This document shows positions 9,069 to 17,557 of a stretch of DNA of 64,000 bases, in pieces. The stretch's first letter is position 1; every line of letters begins with the position of its first letter. The DNA lies in the NCBI GenBank assembly GCA_963841885.1, contig CAWJEK010000021.1:224634-288633 (forward strand), in the 5' to 3' direction. The notes beneath the pieces are model-generated. The model saw only the letters and a list, made by a program, of their open reading frames with translations. It was not told the DNA's origin and made no database searches. The translations under genes were made by a program, and so were the position numbers. The stretch comes from Bog-756 sp963841885. GTDB lineage: Bacteria > Actinomycetota > Acidimicrobiia > Acidimicrobiales > RAAP-2.

Positions 9069-9164
9069 GCCCACTCCTCGGGTCGTCACGGACGACAGTA
9101 GTACCGGACCACGGCCCGCCCCCGGACCGATGACCCGACCGGCCCGCGGGCCCGGCCGGTTCGG

Positions 9165-10832
9165 TCAGCGGAGCAGCAGCAGGGTGGCCTGGTGGGCGAA
9201 GTTCACGACGGGGCCCGGGATGATCCCGAAGACCACGGTGAAGGCCACGCAGGTGCCGACGGCCACGGCGGTGAGGGCGGGCACCGGGACCGGACCCCGG
9301 GTCTCGACCTCATCCGAAGGGGCGTCATCGGTGAGCACCTGCAGGCCGGCCACGGGCTGGGTCCCGTCCGTCCGGTCGGGCGGTGGCAGGGTCGGTGCAT
9401 CCACGCCGGCGCCGGCCACGGATGCCGCGCCGGACTCATCGTCGGGGAGGTTGCCGTCGAGCGGATCGCCGACGCTGCCGACCGGCGAGAACATGGTGAC
9501 GGCCAGGCGGAGGTAGAAGAAGGCGGCCACCGCGGCCGAGGCCATGGCCACGACGGCCAGGGTGTAGCCCTGGACGGACACCGAGGCCTCGATGACACCG
9601 AGCTTGGCCAGGAACCCGGTGGTGAACGGCGCACCGGCCTGGCCGAGCAACAGGACGGCGAAGGCGAGGGCCAGCAGGGGCTGGCGTTTGGCCAGGCCCC
9701 GGTAGTCGGTGATCTGGGAGCGGGTGTCGCCCGGTCCCGCCACCACGCTGATGACGGCGAACGAACCGATCACCAGGAACGTGTAGGTGAAGACGTAGTA
9801 CAGCGAGGCCGACACCCCCCGGGCGGTGCACGCCTCGACGCCGAGCAGGATGAAGCCGACGTGGTTGATCGACGAGTACGCCATCATCCGTTTCACGTCG
9901 CGCTGGGTCAGGGCCACCACGGCCCCGAGCACCAGACTGAGGAGCGCGAGCACCCACACGACCGGCTGCCAGTCGGCCCGGACCGTCGGGAACGACGTCA
10001 CGAACACCCGCAGCAGCGCGGCGAAGGCGCCGGCCTTGGCCACCGCGGCCATGAAGCCGGCCACCGGGGACGGCGACCCCTCGTAGACGTCGGGAGACCA
10101 CATGTGGAACGGCACGGCGGCGATCTTGAAGCCGAAGCCGATCAGCAGCAGGGCCAGACCGCCGAGCAGGACGCCGTTGTGGGTGACCACGTTGCGGGAC
10201 AGGTAGTCGGCGATCTGGGTCAGGTTGGTCGTGCCCGTGGCCCCGTAGGTGAGGGCGATGCCGTAGACGAAGATCGCCGACGAGAAGCCACCGAGCACGA
10301 AGTACTTGAGCGCCGCCTCACCAGACTCGGCCCGCTTGTGGTTGAAGGCGGCCAGCACGTACAGGGCGATGGAGAGGATCTCGAGGCCGAGGAAGACCAC
10401 GATCAGGTCGTTGGCCGCACCCATCATCATGGCCCCGGAGGCCGACACCATGGCCAGCACGTGGTACTCGGGTCCCTCGATCCCCTCCCGCCGCAGGTAG
10501 CCGTCGCCGACCAGGGCGGTCAGCAGCATCGCGATGGCGACGGTGATCTGCACGAAGACGTCGAAACCGTCGAAGGCGATGGCCCCGGCGATGGTCACCG
10601 ACGGACCGTGGGTGGCCACGTGGTCCCACTGCACGAGCCCGGCCACCAGGGCGGCGACGGACACCACGGAGGCCACGATCGTGCCGGCCCGGGCGTCCAT
10701 GATCTGCTTGAGCAACGACGACACCAGCATCAGCGCCAGGGCGCCGCCCAGCATGATGATCATCGGCAGGATGCTCAGGTAGTCGATGTGGGGCACGTGG
10801 ATGGTGGGGGCGGCCGAGGTGGCGAAGGTCAT
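9165..10832 (-). CDS. nuoN: NADH-quinone oxidoreductase subunit N
   Basis: A 555-residue antiporter-like membrane subunit of respiratory complex I, the last gene of the operon. About 14 hydrophobic helices. Mrp-antiporter-type motifs include a lysine-bearing helix near FVLGGFSSAIFVYG, the HMWSPDVYEGSP loop and RMMAYSSINHVG. A variable, acidic insert of about 80 residues, rich in Pro/Asp, lies near residues 440-515 before the last helix, which is unusual in length. The start ATG overlaps the nuoM stop (TGATG). Mature location: cytoplasmic membrane, proton-pumping arm. Confidence 0.95.
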   Translation of the reverse strand: MTFATSAAPTIHVPHIDYLSILPMIIMLGGALALMLVSSLLKQIMDARAGTIVASVVSVAALVAGLVQWDHVATHGPSVTIAGAIAFDGFDVFVQITVAIAMLLTALVGDGYLRREGIEGPEYHVLAMVSASGAMMMGAANDLIVVFLGLEILSIALYVLAAFNHKRAESGEAALKYFVLGGFSSAIFVYGIALTYGATGTTNLTQIADYLSRNVVTHNGVLLGGLALLLIGFGFKIAAVPFHMWSPDVYEGSPSPVAGFMAAVAKAGAFAALLRVFVTSFPTVRADWQPVVWVLALLSLVLGAVVALTQRDVKRMMAYSSINHVGFILLGVEACTARGVSASLYYVFTYTFLVIGSFAVISVVAGPGDTRSQITDYRGLAKRQPLLALAFAVLLLGQAGAPFTTGFLAKLGVIEASVSVQGYTLAVVAMASAAVAAFFYLRLAVTMFSPVGSVGDPLDGNLPDDESGAASVAGAGVDAPTLPPPDRTDGTQPVAGLQVLTDDAPSDEVETRGPVPVPALTAVAVGTCVAFTVVFGIIPGPVVNFAHQATLLLLR

Positions 10833-12442
10833 CACCGGGAGCCCTCCGTCCCACGCGGGGCCGGAGCGGCCGTCCGGGCGACGCCCGATCCCTTCGTGAC
10901 CCGCACGGCCACAGTGGCGCCGGGCCGCAGGTCGGCCGGCAGCGGGGTCCGGGTGACCTCGTCCACGTGGACGACCAGGCGGTCGACCGACGGGGTGATC
11001 CGGTCGAGCACCGGCTTGGGGAACACGCCGAGCAGCACGATGAGCACGATGAGCGGCGCCACGATGAGCCGCTGGTTGACGGTCAGGTCGGGCGTGCCGG
11101 TGTCCTCCACGGTCGGCTCCCCGTGGAACACCTGCTGGTAGCCCCAGAGCAGGTAGACGGCGGCGATCACCACGCCGGCCGTGGCCACCACGGCCCACCA
11201 GCGGTGGGCCACGAAGGTGCCGATCAGGATCAGGAACTCACCCACGAAGCCGTTGAGCCCGGGCACGCCGATGGAGGCCATCATCGCCAGGGTGAAGACC
11301 CCGGCGAGCACCGGGGCGGGCGATTGCAGGCCCTTCAGCGACCCGATCTGCCAGGTGCGGCGACGCTCGTAGATCCAGCCCACCAGGATGAAGAGGGTGG
11401 CGATGACGAGCCCGTGGTTCACCATCTGCAGCACCCCACCGCTCAGGCCCTGGCTGTTGAGGGCGAAGGTGCCCAGCGCGATGAAGCCGATCTGGGCCAG
11501 CGAGGAGTACGCCAGCAGCCGTTTGAGGTCCCGTTGGGCGCAGGCCACCAGGGCCCCGTACAGGATCCCGATGGTGGCCAGGGTGAGCAGCACCGGGGCC
11601 AGGGTCCGGCTGGCCTGGGGGAAGAGGTTCAGGTCGAACCGGATGATCCCGTAGGTGCCGAGCTTGGCCATGATGGCGACCAGGAGGATGGCACCGGCGG
11701 TCGGCGACTCCGCGTAGGCGTCGGGCGACCAGGTGTGGAACGGGAAGATCGGGGCCTTGACGGCGAAGGCGGCGGTGAAGGCACAGAACAGCAGGACACC
11801 CTCGGTGCCCGACAGGTGGGTGTGCATCAGGGCCGGCAGCTCGAAGGTGAGGACCCCGGTCTGGGACTGGTGGATGAAGGCGACGGCCACGATCCCCACC
11901 AGCAGGAAGGCCGAGCCGGTGAAGGTGTAGACGAAGAACTTGATCGCCGCGTAGCCGCGTCGGGCGAAGCCCCAGCCGCCGATGATGAAGTACGCCGGCA
12001 CCAGGGTCAGCTCGAAGAACAGGAAGAACAGGATCAGGTCGAGGGAGACGAAGCTCCCCATGCAGGCCGCCTCGAGCAGCAGCACCCAGGCCACGAACGA
12101 GCGGGTGTCGCGCCGGGCCCGCGCGCCGAGCATGGTGAGCGGGAAGAGTACGGCAGTCAGCACCACCAGGAAGAGTGAGATGCCGTCGATGCCGAGCGAC
12201 CAGTGGATCCCCAGCCCGCTGGCCCAGGTGTGGTCGCTCACCATCTGGTAGGTGCCCACCCCGGCCTTGAAGGCCACGAGCACGGCGGCGGCGACCGCCA
12301 GCGTCAGCACGGTCACGGCGATGCCGAGGGCCTCGTGGAACCAGGTGGCGACGGCCCGTTTCGGCACGACGGCCACCACCGCCGCGCCGACCGCGGGCAG
12401 GAGGACCAGGGTGGTCAGGTAGGGGAAGGTCACGGCGCTCAT
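10832..12442 (-). CDS. nuoM: NADH-quinone oxidoreductase subunit M
   Basis: A 536-residue antiporter-like proton-pumping subunit of complex I. It shows the family marks LFFELTLVPAYFIIGGWG (helix with the key glutamate), FHTWSPDAYAESPT and RLLAYSSLAQIGF. Start ATG 12442 (MSAVTFPYL) overlaps the nuoL stop as TGATG; the stop overlaps nuoN the same way, so translation is coupled through the operon. The length is normal for NuoM and no break is seen. Confidence 0.96.
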   Translation of the reverse strand: MSAVTFPYLTTLVLLPAVGAAVVAVVPKRAVATWFHEALGIAVTVLTLAVAAAVLVAFKAGVGTYQMVSDHTWASGLGIHWSLGIDGISLFLVVLTAVLFPLTMLGARARRDTRSFVAWVLLLEAACMGSFVSLDLILFFLFFELTLVPAYFIIGGWGFARRGYAAIKFFVYTFTGSAFLLVGIVAVAFIHQSQTGVLTFELPALMHTHLSGTEGVLLFCAFTAAFAVKAPIFPFHTWSPDAYAESPTAGAILLVAIMAKLGTYGIIRFDLNLFPQASRTLAPVLLTLATIGILYGALVACAQRDLKRLLAYSSLAQIGFIALGTFALNSQGLSGGVLQMVNHGLVIATLFILVGWIYERRRTWQIGSLKGLQSPAPVLAGVFTLAMMASIGVPGLNGFVGEFLILIGTFVAHRWWAVVATAGVVIAAVYLLWGYQQVFHGEPTVEDTGTPDLTVNQRLIVAPLIVLIVLLGVFPKPVLDRITPSVDRLVVHVDEVTRTPLPADLRPGATVAVRVTKGSGVARTAAPAPRGTEGSR

Positions 12443-14367
12443 CAGCCCCACCACAGCCGGGTGAGCATGAACCCGAGGATCACGACGGCTCCGAACATGA
12501 TCCCGACGAGGTAGTTGCGCACGAACCCCGTCTGGGTGCGTCGCAGCAGCGATCCCGAGCCGCGGAAGGCGCCGGCCACGCCGTTGACGGCGCCGTCGAT
12601 GATCTTCGGGTCGACCACGTCGGCACAGAAGGCGGCCAGGCGTTCGCTCGGCCGGCCGAAGACGGTGTCGTAGAGCTCGTTGATGTACCAGGCCCCCCGC
12701 AGGAAGGCACCCTCGAGGGCCGGGCGGTCCGCCCGGGTCGACCACAGGCGGAGACCGATCAGGACGAAGACGATGGCGACCACCGCGTCGGTGATGGCGA
12801 GGACCCATTCGGCCGTCGACGACAGGTTGTTCTGGAAGAGGTTGCTGCCGAACACCGGGTCCACCCAGTTGGCCAGCGAGAACCGGCTGCCCGAGATGGC
12901 CATCACCCCGGCCACCGCGGCGAAGAACGCCAGGATCCACAGCGGCACCGTCATGATCCACGGCGACTCGTGGGGCTCGGAGACGGCCCCGTCGGCGTGG
13001 TGGGCGTGGGCGGCGTCGAGCTCGGGGACGGTGTCCGTGCCGGCCCAGCGGTCCGTGCCGAAGAAGGCCAGGCCGGTGAGCCGGCTCATGTAGTACGCCG
13101 TCAGGGCGGCGGTGACGATGCCGACGACCCACAGGGCCGGGTGGGCGGCCCACGTGTTGTCGAGGACGTCGCCCTTGGCCCAGAAGCCGGAGAACGGCGG
13201 CACCGCGGCGATGCAGAGCCAGCCGATGCCGAAGGTGATGAAGGTGATGGGCAGGTAGGCCCGCAGGTTGCCCATGCGCTTCAGGTCCTGTTCGTCGTGG
13301 AGGCCGTGGATGACCGAGCCGGCGCCGAGGAAGAGGAGGCCCTTGAAGAAGGCGTGGGCCACCATGAGGAAGATGGCGGCCGTGTAGGCCCCGCAGCCGA
13401 TGGCCAGGAACATGTAGCCGAGCTGGGAGACGGTCGAGTACGCCAGCACCTTCTTGATGTCCTGCTGGGCGCAGGCGATGGTGGCGGCGACGAAGGCGGT
13501 GGCGGCGCCCACGATGGCGATGGTCAACTCGGCCGACGGCGAGGCGTGCAGCAGCGGGTTGACCCGGCACAGCAGGTAGACGCCGGCGGTCACCATGGTG
13601 GCGGCGTGGATGAGGGCGGACACCGGGGTCGGGCCCTCCATGGCGTCGGCCAGCCAGGGGAACAGCGGGATCTGGGCCGACTTGCCCATCACGCCGACCA
13701 GCAGCAACAGGCAGATGGCGGTGATGTTGTCGGCGCCGATGCGGTCGAGGTTGGCGAAGATCACCTGGTAGTCGAGGGTGTGCACCTTGTCGTATACGAG
13801 GAAGATGGCCAACAGGAATCCGACGTCGCCGATGCGGTTGTAGACGAAGGCCTTCTTGCCGGCGCTCGCCGCCGAGTCCCGGGTGAACCAGAACGACACC
13901 AACCAGTAGGAGCAGGTCCCGACGCCCTCCCACCCGACGAAGGTCACGAGCAGGTTGCTGCCCAGCACCAGGATCAGCATGGAGGCGACGAACAGGTTCA
14001 TGTACAGGAAGAACTTGGGGTAGTCCCGGTCGCCCTTCATGTAGCCGATGGAATACAGGTGGATCAGGGTGCTGATGCCGGTGATGAAGAGCACCATGGT
14101 CATGGACAGCGGGTCGACGTACAGGGCGGCGTGCACCTGGAGCTGGTCCACCGGTATCCAGGTCCAGAGGTTCTGCCCGAAGCTGCGCACCGGGGCGTCG
14201 ACCTGCAGGAGGGCGAAGTACACGAGGACGGACACCACGAAGGAGGCGCCCACGGCCACGGTGGCCACCCAGCCGGCCGCCGGGTCGCCGAGGCGCCGCC
14301 CGGCGGCGGTCAGGATCCCGAAGCCGACCAGCGGCAGCAGGATGATCAGGTAGGTGAGGTGGAGCAT
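12442..14367 (-). CDS. nuoL: NADH-quinone oxidoreductase subunit L
   Basis: 641 residues, the largest antiporter-like subunit, with the long lateral helix at its C-terminus. Visible motifs: GWEGVGTCSYWLVSFW, FPWLADAMEGPTPVSALIHAATMV and KVLAYSTVSQLGYM. A histidine-rich acidic insert (DAAHAHHADG, near residue 455) precedes the distal helices. It starts at ATG 14367, 7 bases after nuoK. It belongs to the membrane arm of complex I, which couples electron transfer to proton pumping. Confidence 0.96.
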   Translation of the reverse strand: MLHLTYLIILLPLVGFGILTAAGRRLGDPAAGWVATVAVGASFVVSVLVYFALLQVDAPVRSFGQNLWTWIPVDQLQVHAALYVDPLSMTMVLFITGISTLIHLYSIGYMKGDRDYPKFFLYMNLFVASMLILVLGSNLLVTFVGWEGVGTCSYWLVSFWFTRDSAASAGKKAFVYNRIGDVGFLLAIFLVYDKVHTLDYQVIFANLDRIGADNITAICLLLLVGVMGKSAQIPLFPWLADAMEGPTPVSALIHAATMVTAGVYLLCRVNPLLHASPSAELTIAIVGAATAFVAATIACAQQDIKKVLAYSTVSQLGYMFLAIGCGAYTAAIFLMVAHAFFKGLLFLGAGSVIHGLHDEQDLKRMGNLRAYLPITFITFGIGWLCIAAVPPFSGFWAKGDVLDNTWAAHPALWVVGIVTAALTAYYMSRLTGLAFFGTDRWAGTDTVPELDAAHAHHADGAVSEPHESPWIMTVPLWILAFFAAVAGVMAISGSRFSLANWVDPVFGSNLFQNNLSSTAEWVLAITDAVVAIVFVLIGLRLWSTRADRPALEGAFLRGAWYINELYDTVFGRPSERLAAFCADVVDPKIIDGAVNGVAGAFRGSGSLLRRTQTGFVRNYLVGIMFGAVVILGFMLTRLWWG

Positions 14368-14374
14368 CGCCCGG

Positions 14375-14680
14375 TCAGCCCTTCATCAGATGCAGGTCGT
14401 CGGCGTTGGCGCTGGCCCGGCGCCGGAAGATGGCCACCACGATGCCGAGGCCGACCACGACCTCGGCGGCGGCCACCACCAGCACGAAGAACACCAGCAC
14501 CTGGCCGCCGATGTCGTGGAGCGTGCGGGCGAACGACACGAAGGCCAGGTTGGCGGCGTTGAGCATCAGCTCCACGCACATGAACATGATCAGCACGTTG
14601 CGGCGCACGAGCACGCCGACCGCGCCGATGGAGAACAGCACGACGCTGAGGCCGAGGTACCAGCCGGGGGTGATGCTCAT
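14375..14680 (-). CDS. nuoK: NADH-quinone oxidoreductase subunit K
   Basis: 101 residues with three membrane helices, the normal size. The conserved VLIMFMCVELMLNAANL carries the membrane glutamate needed for proton translocation. The ATG overlaps the nuoJ stop by 4 bases (ATGA). Membrane arm of complex I. Confidence 0.96.
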   Translation of the reverse strand: MSITPGWYLGLSVVLFSIGAVGVLVRRNVLIMFMCVELMLNAANLAFVSFARTLHDIGGQVLVFFVLVVAAAEVVVGLGIVVAIFRRRASANADDLHLMKG

Positions 14681-15411
14681 GCGTCCACCTCGGCGTCCCG
14701 GGTGTCGGTGTCCGGGGTGGGCGCATGCCCCCCGGCGGTGGTCGGGGCGGCGGGAGCGGGGTCACCCGTCGTGACGGCGCCCGCGGTGTCAGGCGCCCGG
14801 CCGACGACCACGCCGTCCCCGGGGGTCCCCTCGACCGCCTCCCCGTGGTCGGCGGCCGGGGGTCGACGGGCCAGGACGACCGCACCCACCACCGCGATGA
14901 TCAGCAGGGCGGACGTCGCCTCGAAGGGGAACAGGTAGGTGGTGTACAGCGCCTTGCCCAGCAGGTTGACGTTGGGGGCGCCGGTGTCGGACCCCGACAC
15001 CGAGGCCTGGCCGGTCGTCCACCGCGAGACCTGGCCCAACAGCAGCAGCCCGGTCAGGCCCAGCAGCACGAGCCCGATGGCCAGGGGGCGCTGGCCCCGC
15101 AGGGGCTCCTTGGCGATGTCCTCCTCGCGGTCCACCCCGAGGAACATGATCACGAACAGGAACAGGACGACGATGGCCCCGGCGTAGACGATGACCTGGA
15201 CGGCGGCCAGGAAGCTGGCCTGTTGGAGCACGAACATCACGGCCACGCCGAACAGGGTCATGACCAGCATCAGGGCGGAGTGGACGGGATTGCGGGCCAC
15301 CACCACGCCGACGGCGCCGGCCAGGATGATGGCGGACGCCACCGCGAAGACCGCGACGTCGGGCAACGTCGGTCGGGTGGTGGCGACCGCGGTGAGGAAC
15401 AGGGCCGTCAT
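14677..15411 (-). CDS. nuoJ: NADH-quinone oxidoreductase subunit J
   Basis: 244 residues: five membrane helices, then a disordered C-terminal tail of about 55 residues rich in Pro/Asp/Gly/Thr that many NuoJ proteins lack. NPVHSALMLVMTLFGVAVMFVL and VQVIVYAGAIVVLFLFVIMFLG are the family's core helices. It overlaps nuoI and nuoK by 4 bases each (ATGA). Confidence 0.95.
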   Translation of the reverse strand: MTALFLTAVATTRPTLPDVAVFAVASAIILAGAVGVVVARNPVHSALMLVMTLFGVAVMFVLQQASFLAAVQVIVYAGAIVVLFLFVIMFLGVDREEDIAKEPLRGQRPLAIGLVLLGLTGLLLLGQVSRWTTGQASVSGSDTGAPNVNLLGKALYTTYLFPFEATSALLIIAVVGAVVLARRPPAADHGEAVEGTPGDGVVVGRAPDTAGAVTTGDPAPAAPTTAGGHAPTPDTDTRDAEVDA

Positions 15412-16301
15412 GCGTCACCCGCCGTATCGGGGGCGGGCGCCGCCGGGGTCACCGATCCGAGGGCGTCCCGTTCGCTGTTGCCGGCTCGCTTGGCGTCGGC
15501 GTAGTCGGCGTCGGCCTGCTCCTTGTGCTTCTTGCCGAAGCCCGGACGGAACCGCTCGGCCTTCTCCAGGGCCCGGCCGATGGCGCCCCGGGGCCCGCGC
15601 TTGTCCGCCGGCATGTCGACCGGACGCAGGTGGCGCTCCAGCGTCTCGCGCAACGGCATGGTGCCGGTGGTGGCGTCGTCACGGCGGCCGCTCTGGCCCC
15701 CCTCGGCGGCCCGGGTGCCGTACCCCAGCTCACCGGACCACTGGACCTCCCCCTCGAAGGCGGCGGCCCCGGCGGGAGACGTCGCCCGCATCCAGCCCGA
15801 GGTGTGCAGGTCGTCACCCTCGCGCCAGTCCTCCCACGGCATGTGCCGGGGCTTGCCGTCGTCGTCGACCAGCAGCTCGTCCTTGCCGTAGATGGCGTCG
15901 TTGCGGTTGGTGAAGGAGAACTCCATCAGCTTCGACTCGGTGATGGCCTCGGTGGGGCAGGCCTCGACGCACATGTCGCAGTGGATGCACCGCAGGAAGT
16001 TGATCTCGTAGACGTAGCCGTAGCGCTCCCCCGGCGAGACCGGGTGGTCGGGCGGATTGTCGAGACCGCGCACGTAGATGCAGTCGGCCGGGCAGACGCC
16101 CGCGCACAGCTCACAGCCGATGCACTTCTCCATGCCGTCCTCGTAGCGGTTGAGGACGTGGCGGCCGTGCTGGCGCGGCTGCTTCGGCCGCTTCTCCTCG
16201 GGGTACTGACGGGTAACGGGCGGACGGGCGAGGTGCTCGAGGGTCAGCTTGAAGCCGCCGAGGAAGTTCTGACGGCCGTGGGGCGGTTCGGGGGTCGGCA
16301 T
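15408..16301 (-). CDS. nuoI: NADH-quinone oxidoreductase subunit I with long C-terminal extension
   Basis: 297 residues. It carries two [4Fe-4S] clusters of the electron-transfer chain in the peripheral arm: CIGCELCAGVCPADC (residues about 60-74) and CIHCDMCVEACPTEA (about 103-117). The ferredoxin core ends near residue 165. The remaining ~130 residues, including a charged Lys/Glu/Ala-rich tail, exceed the usual ~160-220-residue NuoI. The start ATG overlaps the nuoH stop (TGATG) and the stop overlaps nuoJ. The tail keeps high-GC codon usage and stays open, so it is probably real. Confidence 0.95.
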   Translation of the reverse strand: MPTPEPPHGRQNFLGGFKLTLEHLARPPVTRQYPEEKRPKQPRQHGRHVLNRYEDGMEKCIGCELCAGVCPADCIYVRGLDNPPDHPVSPGERYGYVYEINFLRCIHCDMCVEACPTEAITESKLMEFSFTNRNDAIYGKDELLVDDDGKPRHMPWEDWREGDDLHTSGWMRATSPAGAAAFEGEVQWSGELGYGTRAAEGGQSGRRDDATTGTMPLRETLERHLRPVDMPADKRGPRGAIGRALEKAERFRPGFGKKHKEQADADYADAKRAGNSERDALGSVTPAAPAPDTAGDA

Positions 16302-17557
16302 CAGACCTCACCTCCTTCGGGCGCGGGCGGGACGGACTCCTCGGCCCGGTTCCAGAGACGGAGGCCGACCGGGGGCAGCACGGCCCGGGTCTCCTCGCGC
16401 AGCGCGCCGACGGCGAAGGCCCGTGTCAGCAGGAAGCTGGCGACGACCACCGTGGCGGCCATGCCGACGCCCCACCAGCCGTCGATGAGGAAGCCGGCCA
16501 CGATCAGCAGCCAGCCGAGGGCCAACGGGATGAGACGCTTCCAGCCCAGGTCCATCAGCTGGTCGTAGCGGAGGCGGGGCAGGGCGGCGCGGAGCCAGAC
16601 GAAGACGAACAGGAAGACGATGGTCTTGGCCAGGAACCAGAGGATGGGCCACAGCCACTCGGTGTGGGGGATGTGGGGGATGGGCCCGTCGGGTCCGCCG
16701 AAGAAGAGCGTGACCGTGATGGCCGACATGGTGATCGTGTTCATGAATTCGGCCAGGAAGAACAGGGCGAACCGGATCGACGAGTACTCGGTGACGAAGC
16801 CACCCACCAGCTCCTGGTCGGCCTCGACGAGGTCGAAGGGCGGGCGGTTCGTCTCGGCGACGACGGCGATGAAGAAGATCAGGAAGGGGACGACGGCCAG
16901 CCGGATCGCATTCCACTGCCAGAGGTGACCGGCCTGGGCGTTGACGATGGTGCGGGTGCTGAGCGACCCGGTCACCAGCACCACCATGACCACCGTCATC
17001 CCGAGGGCCGCCTCGTACGAGATCATCTGGGCCGACGCCCGTACCGAGCCCAGCAGCGGGTACTTCGATCCCGACGACCAGCCGGCCAGCATGATGCCGT
17101 AGACGCCGATGGCCGACATGGCCAGCAGGAACAGGATCCCCATCGGGGGGTCGGCCAACTGCAGCTCGAACGTGTGCCCGAACAGGGTCACCTCGCCGCC
17201 GATGGGCACGATGGCGAAGGCCAGGAAGGCCGGGATGATCGTCAGGTACGGGGCCAGCTTGAAGACGAAGCGGTCCGCCTTGTCCGGGATCAGGTCCTCC
17301 TTGAAGAAGAGCTTGATGCCGTCGGCCAGGGTCTGGGCGATACCGAACGGGCCGGCCCGGTTCGGCCCGATCCGGCTCTGCATGTCCGAGATCACCTTGC
17401 GCTCGAACCAGATCATCAGCATGACCGCCACCATCAGGGCGCCGAAGACGACGAGCACCTTGACGAGGACGATGACCAGCACCTCCCAGCCCACTCCCTT
17501 GGCGTAGAGGGGGTCGGTGCCGAGCAGCGGGGCCAGCAGGTGGACGGGCGGGGTCAC
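16301..17557 (-). CDS. nuoH: NADH-quinone oxidoreductase subunit H
   Basis: A 418-residue membrane subunit at the quinone-binding interface. Recognisable segments: ERKVISDMQSRIGPNRAGPFG, QTLADGIKLFFKEDLIP, ETNRPPFDLVEADQELVGG and EYSSIRFALFFLAEF, with the conserved acidic residues of the E-channel. I chose GTG 17557 because the nuoG stop overlaps it as GTGA and the protein then begins TPPVHLLAPLLG. The C-terminus has an extra Arg/Pro-rich tail. Confidence 0.95.
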   Translation of the reverse strand: MTPPVHLLAPLLGTDPLYAKGVGWEVLVIVLVKVLVVFGALMVAVMLMIWFERKVISDMQSRIGPNRAGPFGIAQTLADGIKLFFKEDLIPDKADRFVFKLAPYLTIIPAFLAFAIVPIGGEVTLFGHTFELQLADPPMGILFLLAMSAIGVYGIMLAGWSSGSKYPLLGSVRASAQMISYEAALGMTVVMVVLVTGSLSTRTIVNAQAGHLWQWNAIRLAVVPFLIFFIAVVAETNRPPFDLVEADQELVGGFVTEYSSIRFALFFLAEFMNTITMSAITVTLFFGGPDGPIPHIPHTEWLWPILWFLAKTIVFLFVFVWLRAALPRLRYDQLMDLGWKRLIPLALGWLLIVAGFLIDGWWGVGMAATVVVASFLLTRAFAVGALREETRAVLPPVGLRLWNRAEESVPPAPEGGEV

